Of a stretch of DNA of 64,000 nucleotides, positions 23,662 through 36,760 are shown piece after piece. How positions within the stretch are numbered: position 1 is the stretch's first letter; every line of letters begins with the position of its first letter. The notes under the pieces were generated by a model. It was given only the letters and a program-made list of their open reading frames with translations, did no database searches and was not told the origin of the DNA. A program made the translations under genes and the position numbers. Source of the stretch: Gymnorhina tibicen. Lineage: Eukaryota > Chordata > Aves > Passeriformes > Artamidae. The DNA lies in contig VXAZ01005703.1 in assembly GCA_013399875.1 (NCBI GenBank), forward strand, positions 558,001 through 622,000, in the 5' to 3' direction.

Positions 23662-26600
23662 GTAAGAAAGTCAAAAGAGAAAGCACAGCTTGCTACATTC
23701 ACTCATCACCATCTTTTGTTTCATATGTTTTGACACACCAAACTGAGCATACATGTAGCATTTTTGCTTTTTGAATGGCACAAGGTTCGAACTCTGTGGT
23801 GTCATTGCTTGTCTGTCTTAGTTGAATTGGCATAGGTTGAACACCAGAGGTCAAGATAAAGCTTCCAATATACCTCAGAGCAGCTGGGAGACTTTATTTT
23901 TACCTTCCTGCTGACACCATTTCATTAGGTATTTAGGAAGCAGAGAATATCTCTTTAAGAAATCTCAAATACAGGCATCTCTCTGCCAGAAGCTCACCCT
24001 CCACTGCTGTGAGAGCCTGCACACAGATGCCAGGAGAGGAAAGAGTGCTGAGGCTACTTGCAAGCTTAGTCCATTCAAATATGTATTCACATAATACGCG
24101 GGCTTTCTCTAGTGCAGAACTGTGTTGGTGTGCTGGCCAAGATCCAGAATAGCTTAAATTCAAAGTGTGATGTTTCCCCTCTGCAGCGAATGGTATCCTG
24201 TCCTGCTACAATAATAATTTATTTTACCTTAGTGCCATGATGCCCTGATGGGAATCTGTTCAGATTTGTATTTAAAAAACAATGAAATGTTGTACCATAT
24301 ATAGTAATTTATAAATCGCTGATAAATGGCAGTATTTTATAAATTTCTGGTTTTAATAATGATTTATTAAAAGATAGCAAAATATCCAATTTAAAAAGAA
24401 CAGTGTTCACTGTCTTATTTTTCTATTATAAATGCATAGCCTCTAATTTAATAGCCAATTCCTTTGTTAATTTCTCAATCCTTTCTTTGCACCTAGCTAA
24501 TAATTTTGGATAGGCAACTTTTAATAGTAACTATAAATTGTATAGTGTGGCATTAGACAGGCTCTGTAATTAAAGAGGGGTTAGGGAAACCGAGTGAAAT
24601 CCCTGCTTGTAAAGGCTTTATAAATTCTTTCTAGTCCTTGTTCCATTTAAGTACCTCCTGGTTTGTCAGCTGCTGTAATGACCCACTACAAAACATCAGC
24701 AAGATGCCCAGAGAGTCAGTGTTTATATTCACATAAAGATAATGCAGTGCATATTTCCCTAAACATTTATGGAGAGGGAGTGTTTGTGAATTTTTTACTG
24801 CTGCTGTTACTGTTCAGATGTTAAAACTCACTTCACAAAGCCTGAGTCTCTAACATCGTGATAAAAGCCTTCAGCACTCATGCACTAACGTGCTCTCACG
24901 TACACATACAAACACATCACACAGGGTGTCAGTTCTGCTTTTCTTTTGCAAGATTTTGGTTTTTCTCCTTTGTGGCTAAAGACTGGGTAGGGAAGCTATG
25001 AGAGCAGCATGTGAATTTAGAGTGTAACTTTCTAGTGAAAAATATCAGTGCACATAATTTATAAATATCTCAAAATGTGATTAAGTCCAAAAAGACAATT
25101 ATAGAAGCTTTTTAGACTCCTGAAATTTTGGAGAAGTCTTTGCAGGCAAAAGGAAGAGGAAATGTCTTGGCTGTCCTTTCTTTAACAGAAGAGTTGGAGT
25201 TTGTGTGTGCGCTTAAAGCTACCGTGAAAAGAAGGTGCATTGAGCATCCCCATGGATGCATCTGTAGAGAAATGGAGGTTCCTTAGGGCTTGCTTCTTAT
25301 TTAAGTGTGCATCCGCCCCTGCATGTACATGTTTCCAGTTGGGGTAGTGGGAACTGCATGAATGGAAAAGAAGATGCTGATTCTTACGGTGATTTGTGGA
25401 CTGGAATTACCTTTTAATTCCCAGCAGTCAAATCAGCTCTTTTTGATGTGTTTCCACAAGAGTAGAGGTCCATTATGCAAATGGACCAAAACCTTAGCCA
25501 CTCCTTTTATTGCCCTGGACAGATCAAGGACCCTACATTTCCCTGTTCACCCCGTGACCTAATGATCCCACTGCAAGGAGAGAGAGGTGTAGGGCTGGCT
25601 GATTGAAGGGGCAGTAGCAGAAAGAGAACACAGCGACAATTTTTTTCTATTGAGGTTCCTTGTATGAAGAGCACTGGATTGTAAACAGGCTTTTCAGGCC
25701 ACTTGCATTTAAGGGCTTTGCGCAACTTGGATTGCTGAGATCTCCTGACCCAGAGCGCCTTGCAGCGTGCTCTGTCTCCCACCTCTCAGGCCAGTGAGGA
25801 TCTGAAACTTGGACTTACCTTGCTGTAGTAAGAATGACTATATAGCATGGTATTACTTCAATAAGAGATTTATTATCTTCTTACTTTAATTAAATCTACT
25901 TTACTCTCTCTGTACTGACAATCCAGTAAACATTTGTGTTTGGTTATTTTTTTTCCCTTGTGCACCTTCCCATATGGTAGAATAGGAGTTAAGTTTTAGA
26001 GTTAGAAGTATTTTACCACTTTTGTTACGTAAGCAAGACCACCAAGTTTTGATTGAGCTAACTTAAATGTGTATGGCTGGTAATTACACACCAAATGAAC
26101 AGATGTGAAATATGAGTTGATCTCAAATTACACAGCTGTACTGACAAAATCCCATTTGCTAGTTTTCAATAGCCCGGGTCTGTGCTGAGGTATCTGTTCA
26201 GTTTGGATGCCATTGCTGGTAAGAAAGGACTCAGTCATCTTTAGAAAAAGGCTGGTGAATTGGGAGTTGAATTTATTGTGTGGCGTTGGAAGGCTGAAAC
26301 ATTACCTGGCAGGTTTTCTAGGCTAAGAGAATACACAGGGATGGGTCTTTTCAGGCAGTATCATGCTCTCGTATGTCCTCTTCGGAGACAAAGTCATAAA
26401 AACCTTACTGCTTTAAAATATATGTATTTGTGTGTCCACTTTTCTGGCTTCAACTATGTTACATTTCAAAATTGCAGAGCTGTCAAAAGTAGTGGAGATT
26501 AGAGGGGAGAAAAAAAGAAATGTATTTCTAACTACCCTCCCTCTTTTTGATTTACATTTCATCATCTGCACTTTTATTCATCTAGAAATACGAAATCATC

Positions 26601-29600
26601 CCTTGCATTCATTTAGGCAGTGATTCTACCTGAATTCTGGGTTAAACATGCCAAGTAGCTTTTCAAGAGCAAGGATACTTGTGATTCCTTTATAAATCTG
26701 TGTAAAAGCAAACTCTTCCAAACGATGACTACACATGCTTAGCTGTGTCTCCAGAATAGTCCAAAACACTTTATTATCATTGACTGTGTTGGGAATTGCC
26801 AATTACTTGCAGTTTTGACCCAACAGAAGATCTGTTAGAAGATACCTGGTGTTTTGCTTGGACCTTTGCTGTTTATACCTTTAATGGTTGAAGTGACCCA
26901 TCAGCTTTGATAGATGTCTGCTGCTCCTTCTTTTGGCAAGACTGGTGCAGTTGCAGATGGCCCCTGTTCCTTGGATGTTTATTTCCTGGGGTTTTTTTCC
27001 CTAGTTTTCTCTATTATTTTTATTTTTCTCTTACTTTTATTTCTCTTTCATACCTGGTATCAAACATCTCTGTTGGCTCCTCATGACATTTTTCATTCTC
27101 TTCTCTTTTTCTGCCTTTTCTGAGAAAATGCTGTGCCTTCCTCAGGGCATGTATCTGTGGGAGAAGTACAAGAGCAATACTTGAAACTGAATTTGGATGT
27201 GGTTGCACCAGGAACAGTGCTCCAGAAGCCTGTGTCTGCTTCCTTATTAGCAGCAGCAGTAGGTCTGGGGGTATAAACAGAATTAGAAACCGCATTTCCC
27301 TTTTTGTGGGACATTTCACGGTTTTGAAATTGTCTCCATTCCAAGGGTAAAGAAAAGATAAATTATTCTGCAAAACTGGAGTATGGAACAAAAATATAAT
27401 CAAATTAAACACAGTATTTTATTCCCTCGTATCAATATATGTAATTCTCATTCCAAGTTTCTAAACATTCACTAGCTTTGCATGTAAATCAGTACAAAAA
27501 GCAATGAACTACTCTTCCTGGAAGTGGAATGGTACAGAATTTGATAGATAATTCAAGTGAGTTGTTTCACTGTTATAATGTAATTTCTTTCATTTCTTTT
27601 TTAACTATTCAGAAGTTTAATTGAAAGCTGTTAGACTTTGGTCAGGCAAAGCATAAGACTTCTTCTTGATACAGGAGAACGCTTCTTGTGAAGGGCAGGT
27701 AGGCATGAAGAGGAGGCAGTGTAGTGTTACATGTCAAAACCATCCGTACCCGCTCTGAAGCTGAGGAGAGGAACAAACCTCTGCCTGGAAATACGCAGAA
27801 GACACTGAGGAAGTCTGGTTTTGAAAGTGCATTTTTTTGGACAGAAATGCCCCAAAGACAAGAAATTAAAATAAAGGAGAATTTTCATTTCCCTAGCAGT
27901 TGAAAAAGTAGGGTTGGGATACAGACAGGGCTTCACAAATTTCCTTTGATTGATGTTATCCATACACATTTAAAAAGTTAAGGCAGCCATCAGTTCAGTT
28001 TTCATTATGGCCAAGGAAGAACGGGCTAAGGAAGCCAGAAGATAGGTGGTGTGAAAGTGATCGTGCCATGGCAACATGCACTTTTTGGAGAAGAGGGAGA
28101 GGTGGGAAAAGGACAAAAGGGATAATGGACATCAGTAAAAAGATTGTCCAACCTCACAGCTTTGGGAAACTGGAAATGCTTTTGGAAAGATAACACAGTA
28201 AGTCAAGGGTGAAAAAGTACTGTGAGATTCTGTGAGGATGAAGGCATAACAAGGTATCCTTATGGTTCCAGTGGCTTATCTTCACAAAACTTGAAACCAG
28301 AGATGAATTCTGTAGAAAAAGTGATTTAAAAAAAGGGCTAGAGAAGAGTGTAAAGGTGTAACACAGTAAGGGCTTATAAAATAAGGCTGTATTGCAAAAG
28401 GACTCGTAGCGGGGATCATGAAAAGTAATAAGAAAACATTTAGATGTAGCAGAAGATAAAGAAAAGTGAGAGGTCATTACTTGAAAAATGGGGGTTTAGT
28501 GTTTTTACTTAGTTCCCTAACTCTGACTTTATAGAAACTATTAATTATGACCAAACTGTTAAAAACATATTGTTGGTAGTTCCAGTTTATTTAGATGAAT
28601 CTGAGGCACTCCACCAGGTGAGATTTAATATAGAGGAGTGCTGAGTGTTTAGCTGGTGGCTACAAAATGACGTCTAGGTGGTGAGCATCTGCAGGAGCAG
28701 CTTAGGATCCTTGTGGATAAAAACGAGAATGACAATCGGTGCTGTTGTGGTCCTGCTGAGATAGCAAATGTAGTCCTCAGATACGATACCAGAAACATCC
28801 ATTGTAAGATAAGGGAGGCAATTATTTCACTCTGTTGGACATCAGCTTGGCTTTGTTGGAACAGTATTGTAAGTTTAGAGCAAAACACTTTAAAACAAAG
28901 CAAGACGTGCAGAACAATGTTGAAAATGTAGAGGAGAGCACTTAGTGTGATGAAAGCTTGGTAAAAGATGACCCATGTGGAAAGGCTGAAAAGCTTGGGT
29001 ATAGCAGTACAAATAAAACAAGAATATGATCACATCTTCACTCTGGAAATATAAAGGAAATGCAATTTAATCTTCTGCAGTGGAAATCAGATCTAGTATT
29101 GGAGAATGGTTTATGATCTAAGTATGAGAATGTACAGTAACAACTTCCTTGGTTTCCTTCCTCCATCCCATCATCTGTCTCTCTTCATACCTGGTTCTGC
29201 TCTTGTTTTTTATTCTTCATTTTTCGGCATCCTACTCACATTATATAAGTCAGCTAAATAATTTCAATGTCAGTATGCAAAGACAAATATAACTGTGTTT
29301 TGAATGCCACTGGGAATTTTCTGATCTGCACCTTCTGTTCTAGGTCTGTCCACACAGCTTTTTTCAATATGTTTATGACAGTGACAGTTTATGCAAAGAG
29401 TCACTGCATATACTTCTTACCAAACCATTTATTCAGTACTTTTGGTGGTAAACACGAAGGTATGGGATCTGTGATTCTTGGTTGATTTCCAGTCATCAAG
29501 ATGCTCCCTCCTTCTCTGTCTACCAGTGAATAAGCTGGAATGACTGTTTTTTATTAGATTCTGTTTGCCAAATCCACCCTTCGGGGCCACCTCAGTGATT

Positions 29601-32423
29601 TGACTTAGCCAGGGATGAACTGAGGGTCATGTTTCCTGATAGCAGTCATTTGGAATGGAGGATTATGTGGTAACTGTGTGTGGTTTGGATAGAAGAATGC
29701 CTAGTAATGACTTACTTGCACTTTTAGTGTTTTAAAAATAGGTTTAATTGTAAGATGTAAAAAATAAATCTGAAATCTAAAGATCAGAGCTCCTTCTTGA
29801 CTACAGTTTTCATTTGTTGCTTTTGCATTACACTGATTCTCATTGATTCAGATCAATCCACATCAGGGCAGATACAAAGGAACATCTGTCATTAACACCA
29901 AATAACTTATTTTTTAGTTTTAGAATCACCACATTCTCTACCATATGGACTAACAAATGCTGAAATTCAGTATTTGCTTCTAAATTCTCAAACTGCAACT
30001 ACAGGAATAGTGGGAAGAACTAGTAGAAATTTTGTTATTTTTTTACTGTCTAAAAGATCAGGTAAGGAATCTAGAAAGGAATGTACAATAGGATAAAGAA
30101 GTCCTCCTTGTAGGTTAAGTGCCAGCCCCTGTGGGTGTTTCTCATGGCACAATGAGGAGGTGTTCACAGGGACTGCTCAATGGGTGGCTGAATTTCTGTA
30201 TTCCTGTATTCCAACATACAGTTTAATGCTATGCAGAGTAACTTGAATCTAAGGTTGAAAATGGGCTTATTTCTTCATCTCTTAGAAAAAGTTGTGCTGT
30301 TATTTGTCCCATTTAAAAGCAAACAAAATCAAACACCCGACGTTGTGGGGTGGATAGCAGAAAGGTATGCTATGTTTTTAATGGCCCTTGCAAATTCAAA
30401 GATGCCTTTTGTAATAGATAGAATGTGGTAAACCAGTTGATCCTCATGTACTAACCTGAGCTTAATAACTGGGGCTTTTAAAAAATCATCGAAAGCTTTT
30501 ATAGTGCTAAGCAAAAAAATGCCTGAAAAAAAAGTCAGGGGATCAGTTTTTTATTGGTCAAATCTGTTTTCAATAAGAAATCAGAAACAAACAGCTGTAG
30601 AAATAGAGTGTTATACAGATTCCAAGTCCATAGGAAAGCAAAGTATTAAGTAGTAAGAAGACAACTGAAATTCTTGTAAGCTTTAATTAAAAAATAAAAC
30701 TAAGCTCTGACTAAAACCCAGAAAAAGTTGCTTTTGAATATTTTCTCTTTTCAGTCCTCAGTAAAGATCCTGATTTGAAAAAATTGGAGTCAGTAAGCAC
30801 AAAGAAACTACTAAAGCAAATGCAGCTGTAATGTATTTGGTTAAATTCTTCCCAGCTATGATGATACTTATCAGAAAAGCCCTCTTAGCTGAAAAGGAGA
30901 AGGAGAGGTGAAGTGAAGTAGGAAGAAAAGTTCTTGGAATTTTTTTTGCAGGAAAAGTAATAAAAAAAATTTGGAAATATAGCAAGAGTACACATTTCAT
31001 CAGAGAAGCCTTAGACAGGAAGTTAGAGTGCTAAGGGGCTTGGGGAACTCTGGGCCAAGTGGAGATGACATTGTCCTCATCACTTGAATACCCGTCGAAA
31101 ATTTTAGACAGCAGTTGACCTTATTCTTCCTTTTTGGACAGATGACACTTTCCAAATGATGCTGGTGGTGCTGCCAGCAGATTAATTTATAGATCTTCAG
31201 TGGACAGATAAAACTTTCCCGAGCTCAGCCCAGGTGATCAGTCAGAGCGTGACGCAGAAAAATGGCTATTGATGCTTTTCCTTTTCCCTCTCAGAACATT
31301 CACTCAAAGCATCTTTCTGCTAATCCTTCTCTGGGCTCGAGCTCAATTCTTTTTTCTGCTGTTTTTATAGGTCTCTCTTCACCACTGTTTCATTGTCTGT
31401 AGGAGGCAGTTTTCTCTAGGAGGGACAAGCAAGTGTCCCATCAACACCCTGGTGTGATGTGTTTCTGACTTTCCATTTCCAACCTGCATCTCCATTGCTT
31501 CTGCCAATGTTTGTTTTCTTTCCTTTCACCACATCGGACATGCCCAGTATGTCTGTAGGTACTGGGGTACTGGGCCTCTTGATTTGAGAATCAAATGGCT
31601 TCTCAGCTGTCATCTGGGCACTTCTTTATTATTTTGCTTTCTAAAATATTTTTTAAAAGTTGAGAAAAATGAGCAGAGAATAGAATAGTAATTATCAGAT
31701 AAAGTCTATCTCAGCAAGCTACTTTTTTCCCCAAGGGCAGCATGTAGGAAGATAATGAATGATGAGCAGAGTTTTCTTAGAGCATGGCTGTAGAGCAGTA
31801 TTGGGAAAACTCACTGTGGAAGAAAAAGACCTTATGAATGCAGTGGTTTTTCTTCACTTTTTTGGCAAATATTTTTCCAGAAATGCCTATGTTATATGCA
31901 TTTTGGGTGATCAACAGTTAGTCTCCATGCAAATTTTTATGGCCTAATTTTTGCTTGGATAGAGCCAGGACTGGGGTTCTGCTCACTTTTTCTCTTCATA
32001 GGGAGATGCCTAAGATTATTTTCTTTGTTTCATTTTAAAGCACCAATCTGTGTAATGATATTTGTGTTTACTTTGCTAACCAGAAGTTAGTAAATCTTTA
32101 ACACTTCCCCTTGTCTTACTTTTGCTTGGAAAAATACAGACCTTTTAATGATCATTTATGAATGCAAGTGGGGCAAGCATTCTAAGATATTCTCAAATCA
32201 TACAAAAATACAGAGTAAAAAAGTTTAAAAACTGAATAGAAATACAAGGAACACAGTGTGGAAGTTTCATAAGATTTAGTAAATGACACATTTCAATGCA
32301 AAATATAGCAATTTGCAATTACAATTTATTCTAATTGTATTCCAGATACTCTATATTTATTACTTGCCTAAGGAAATCTCACTTCTCTCCTTTTGGCCAC
32401 GATCTTTAACACCACAGCATTTA

Positions 32424-32440
32424 TATTTATTTATTTATTT
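32424..32440. repeat. Short (ATTT)n repeat
   Basis: Four tandem ATTT units preceded by TTTAT. A short simple repeat in AT-rich intron with no other signal. Confidence 0.6.
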
Positions 32441-33073
32441 TCACAAAAATCTGTGGGTTTTCTTTTTCTGATAAATGCTTGAAAGTTATACGTAGACGTG
32501 AAACTGTACTCCATGTGTACCTGCATCCTGCCCAAAGAAATCTGTGGGATTTAGAACTGACCTAATCCTAATGCTGTGGAATTACACAGAAAGTCTCAGT
32601 CAGCTAGGAGCAAGGTCAGAGATGAACTTGGATGAGTTGTTTTACCAGTAAGTTCCACGCTAAAATCAATGGTGGGGCTTTTTGTTTTTTTCCAGCTTTT
32701 ACTAACTCTCATTTTCTGTGCTTCTCCCCCCACCCCCGCAAGAGAATTACTTTTTAGTATGGAATAATATTTTGTTAAGTCAGAGGGTCTTTTACTGTAT
32801 AGGCACTGATTATGATCTGAGAAAGAGATTTGGTCACTCAGTGCAGAGTCCTTATATCTAGAAATGGAGCTAATTAATTTAAATTACAACTATATCCATG
32901 TAGAGACTTTTAGGAACATTGGGTAAAAAGAAGTGAGGTGTAATACTGGATGTGTGGGAGGACAGTGAGGATGGGAGTTGGACAGGTGATCATGCACACT
33001 TGTATTAGAATGTTTTCTGTGGTAAGAAAAGTGGATGGTGTCCTGTCTTTAAAGGATTAATCTTTTTATTTAC

Positions 33074-33078
<5 letters not shown>

Positions 33079-33110
<32 letters not shown>
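33079..33110. repeat. (TG)16 dinucleotide microsatellite
   Basis: Sixteen uninterrupted TG units preceded by ACATATA and followed by TTTGTCTG. A pure tract of this length is normally polymorphic in length between individuals and can adopt left-handed DNA. Confidence 0.95.
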
Positions 33111-33114
<4 letters not shown>

Positions 33115-34376
33115 TCTGTTCACTGGGGATGCAGAGAGCCCAGCAAAATGTAAATGTTGACTGAATCTATCTACGGGGTAAGCTGTGGGGAACCTTCTAG
33201 AAAAATAGCTAATTGAATGATGTTTTCTGGATTTTCAACAAGTGTTCATTTATAGATGTAAATAGTGCATTGAGGGGAGTTAGAATAACCTGTATTGATA
33301 CTACTGAAAAAATCCAAATAAATCTCTAGCTTGTCTCCAAGGGCATCCTTGTTCTCACTGTTGTTCTGTTTAATCCTCCAGTTTTCTCAGGGATGTGTTT
33401 TCTGGAAATACGTTTCGGTTCTTTAAATTATTAATGTCATTAAAATTGATAATTTTCTGTCATTACCTCTAGGAAAATAGAGGTTGTAATGTGAAACATA
33501 ATTGTCTCATTTTGCGATTTGTGTTATGATAGTTGAGCACGACTAAAGCGGATTTAAGTATTTCCCTGAGCAATATGACGTGGTGTTGCAGACTAACTGA
33601 AGTTCTGTGTGTGCAGATGAATAAACAGATAAACCCATTCCACAAATGACCAATATCTGTGTTTCTGAGACAGCTTTGAAAGGCTGTGTATCACCTAGAG
33701 GGGACACAAAATGTGCGCGGTGAGAGCGGAACTGAAGGTTCGGATGATTTGTGATTCTTTTTTTTTTTCTGTTTTCAGCCATTTGGTCTGAGTGTGCCTA
33801 CCAAGGGATGCAGCCTAGGAGGTTAGGAGTTAAAGCTGTGCCATAAAATTGTCTCTCCCTCAGAGTTCAGCTTAGACACGGTGTGTGGTTTTAACAGCCC
33901 TCAGCTCCACAGAGGGGAAATCTGGAGGGGTCTGTAGAGCTTGGGGGTCTGCTACACTGTCTCCTTGCAAGGCTGGAAAACTCTGCCCAGCGTTTTCTAT
34001 TAAGCCTCAAAATCTTGGCCTTCTATAAGAATATATTTGTTTACTGATTTACTGTTTTCATGCCGCACCAGTTGGTCTGTCATTAATGCAATGAATTTCA
34101 CCTTCTGCAAAGTTAAAAATTCATGTTCCTAAAAAAGATGGGAAATTGGCAAAAAAGCACTAAATTGAGCCAAGGTACAGTACTAGTCAACCATAGCAAG
34201 TAATTATTATAACCCCATGGTCATTTCACTCACAGCTTGACAGAGAAGATGGCAAGAAAACAAAATAATTTTTTTTTATTTGAATGTTAAATGTCCAGGG
34301 CCAGGTTCACTCCTGCTGATGACACAAGGTGTGAGCCCTGGTGACCAAGTAATTGCAGCAACATGAGTAATTTTCA

Positions 34377-34560
34377 GCCCCCTGAGCTGCAAAGGGCTGA
34401 GAGAGCCCTTTGCAGGCCAGGCCCTGGGCTGGCCCAGCTGTGCTGCCAGGGCAGTCCAGCTGTGCTGGGGACGGGCTGATGTGACTTGCAGGTGCTGCTG
34501 GTGGCCCTGGTGAGGGGCTGGGATGTACAGCAGGTGCCTGGGAGGTGAGTGCAGCCAGCA
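34377..34560. other. GC-rich intronic patch with a perfect hairpin and a repeated CAGCTGTGCTG motif
   Basis: A local GC-rich island in AT-rich intron about 1 kb before exon b. CTGCAAAGGGCT (34387-34398) and AGCCCTTTGCAG (34404-34415) are exact reverse complements around a GAGAG loop. CAGCTGTGCTG then occurs twice (about 34436 and 34458). The minus strand is open for 127 codons over this patch, but the predicted peptide is low-complexity and unlike any family I know, so no gene is called. It could be a fragment of an unrecognised repeat. Confidence 0.5.
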
Positions 34561-35498
34561 GTGCCTGCCTTTCCTCACAGTGACCTCCTGCCAGGACAAA
34601 AACATCACAAGCTGCACCTTTGTTATGATTTCAGGATCAGCTAAGCCTCTGATTTTCAAACTGGGGTAAAAAAAGAGGTTTTGGTTTTGTGGGTTTCTTT
34701 AAATAAAAATGTGTAAAGCATGGAGTTGAGCTGGCTTCAGTCTCCCTATAAGAGCAGCAGATGCAGGCTCTGTCCCAGGATGGGTTAGGAGGTTGGGCTG
34801 TCTGAAGGTCTGCAGGGAAGCTTTAGAACGTGTGAAGCCTGGAAAGAAAAGCAACCTGTCTATCAGGTCTCCTTATATCTTATCACAAATTATTCTGTGT
34901 GCAGAAACTGATGTTCCTAAATGTGTCAAACCCCTCCATAAAATTTCTCCTTTTTTTTATTTCTTGATACAGACAACCTCAAAAGACTTCCTTGAGTCAT
35001 TATCAGGATTAGTCTGCAGAAATGATCTATTGTACTTATGGGAAAAGTGCTTTCTTGTAATGTTCACAGGTGAAAGAGCCATATTTCCTGAAGACTGCTA
35101 TGTTTTCAATTTTTATTTTGTCCTGAGGATACAGTGAGGTTCTAGTCTGTCAAACAAAAATTCTTTCTATATAAATTTCATTTCAAGGCTTTTTTTTTTT
35201 TTTAAGTGTAATCTATTCAGATCATTTTGGTGCTTTCCTTTGAGGAACTACATCTGCAAAATTGTAGTATTGCCAAGATAGATGGTACTGTGTTAGGCTG
35301 TTTTCTTTTGTTTCAGATGATGTATAAAAAAATAGCATTGTTGTTATTAAACATAAAATAACATTTGGCCTAGACCAAGCATGTGCATCTGTAACATTTT
35401 TCTCCTATTGTCCTTTTAAAAACATTTAACCAGTAATGAAAGTACATAAACTGTCTGGACAAATGTATGTTTTTAAATGACTGTGTCTCCATTCACAG

Positions 35499-35672
35499 GA
35501 AATCACTGATAATGAAATATTAGAGTTGGTGCATAGTGCTCTGGGGAGGATGACGGTTATCCGGCAAATCTTCCCTCTCTCAAGGGACAACAACCAGAGG
35601 TGCATGAGGAACAACCACCGGATATCATCCCTGCTGTGTGATCCACAGGAAGGCTATCTTCAGATGCTGCAG
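35499..35672 (+). CDS. GRID1: GRID1 exon b: amino-terminal domain segment EITDNEIL...GYLQMLQ
   Basis: A 174-bp exon (58 codons) follows a CATTCACAG acceptor and ends CAG/GTCAGT. Both borders are phase 0. It begins [18 protein letters not shown] and ends [11 protein letters not shown], about residues 261-317 of mammalian GluD1. Two cysteines 12 residues apart (QRC...LLC) match a disulfide pair known in the delta-receptor amino-terminal domain (the GluD2 C298-C310 pair, from family knowledge). The middle reads LSRDNNQRC, where the mammalian protein as I recall has SAKDNQKC, so this copy appears one residue longer and locally divergent. The surroundings (IRQIFP before, [11 protein letters not shown] after) are well conserved, so it is a functional-looking exon and not a pseudogene. 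Confidence 0.95.
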
Positions 35673-36519
35673 GTCAGTAGCTGTGCACAGCAGAAAAACT
35701 CCGTCTCAGGAATTTGCCATGGGACAGTTTTCTGTGGCTGTATTAACTCAGAGGTGGAATCAAATGAGTACAGATAACTCTGAGGTTGTAACCTTTGGTC
35801 AACTTTTCTTGACTTTATTAAATTATTTCCCAGGACTGAGTGCTTTAGGTGTGATGTTTCGTCCATGAAGTATCAGCAAGTGGTTGCACTAACTCAGAGC
35901 TGATTTTGCATATTTCATTCCCTTAAAAATCTTTCTATATTTGAAAAATATTGTGCCGTCATAGTCCTGTGGTATTACTGCTTGCTTATTGTACTTATGC
36001 TTATTAGACATCTGTTGTGAAAGAGTTAATCTGGGAGGATAACAGAACTCTGATAGGTATTGGGCTGTGAAGCATTTCATATTTAGGTAATGGACTGAAT
36101 CCAGCTGATGTATTCAATCTGTCCCTTTTCAATAACCTCAGAAGTTTCCAGCAGCTGGTAATTGTTTGAACATGTGAAATATGCACTGCTAGTTCAAGTT
36201 TCGGGTTTTGGTAACACATTTGACTCTGGCGTTAGCAACATCTTGACATTTCTTGGCAATTTGTTCCAGATATCAGAATTTTTCTTGCAGTAATTTAAGT
36301 ATTATTTAATAGGTGCTATTTCCAATGGTAGTGCAATAATTTAGAAACACAGGCCTTGGACTTTCAATGAGCCTTGTGTGCTTTTGGTTTACTTTAGACA
36401 CAGTTAAAAATCTCATTTTTATCACTGTTGAAGGTGTTGGATATAGCTATAAACTTTAGTGGGACTTAGAATACAAACTTGCTTAAAACCTTTCAATTGC
36501 AAACTTAGTCTTAAACTGA

Positions 36520-36760
36520 GATGGGCTGAGTGAGGACACAGTGGTTGAGCCGGTGGGTTGTCCAGTGTGGGTGTGCGTGGTGGAGTGATCGAGAAGGGGC
36601 TGAGTTAGGGCGTGGGGAGGGGCTGTCACCAGCCGGGCTGCTGCAGCCTGGTCAGGAGGGTGGTGTGGGGTCAGGGCTCCTGCAAGAGGGGACTCAAGTC
36701 CTGGCTTGGAAGAGTTTCTGAAGAACAAGGTGTGAGGCTTATAGAAGCCGAGGAGAGGCA
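36520..36760. other. G-rich patch of unknown origin
   Basis: The + strand is strongly G-rich (runs such as GTGGGTTGTCC, GCGTGGGGAGGGG, GTGGTGTGGGGTCAGGG) in contrast with the AT-rich flanks. Overlapping short open frames exist on both strands, as expected in GC-rich sequence, but none looks like a protein. It may be a decayed repeat, and the several GGGG and GGG runs could form G-quadruplexes. No family assigned. Confidence 0.4.

Larger units (their letters stand above)
23662..35498 (+). other. GRID1: GRID1 intron between exons a and b (11,837 bp)
   Basis: The intron begins GTAAGA and ends CTCCATTCACAG. It is mostly AT-rich unique sequence. Recognised contents are a (TG)16 tract (33079-33110), an ATTT repeat (32424-32440) and a GC-rich patch with a perfect hairpin (34377-34560). 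The stretch 24200-24700 is very AT-rich, with many TAAT and ATTA cores, and could be a conserved regulatory element, though this cannot be shown without alignment. I saw no gene, RNA gene or CR1/LTR copy elsewhere in it. The open frames at 27020-27412 (-) and 28154-28477 (-) lack any recognised domain and are not annotated. Confidence 0.85.

Noticed and set aside
27020..27412. 130-codon minus-strand frame
   Set aside because: No recognisable domain. It is AT-rich, overlaps another frame on the same strand, and lies within an intron with no splice support.
34276..34659. 127-codon open frame on the minus strand
   Set aside because: It lies in a GC-rich low-complexity patch with duplicated CAGCTGTGCTG. 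The peptide has no recognisable family, splice context or codon bias.
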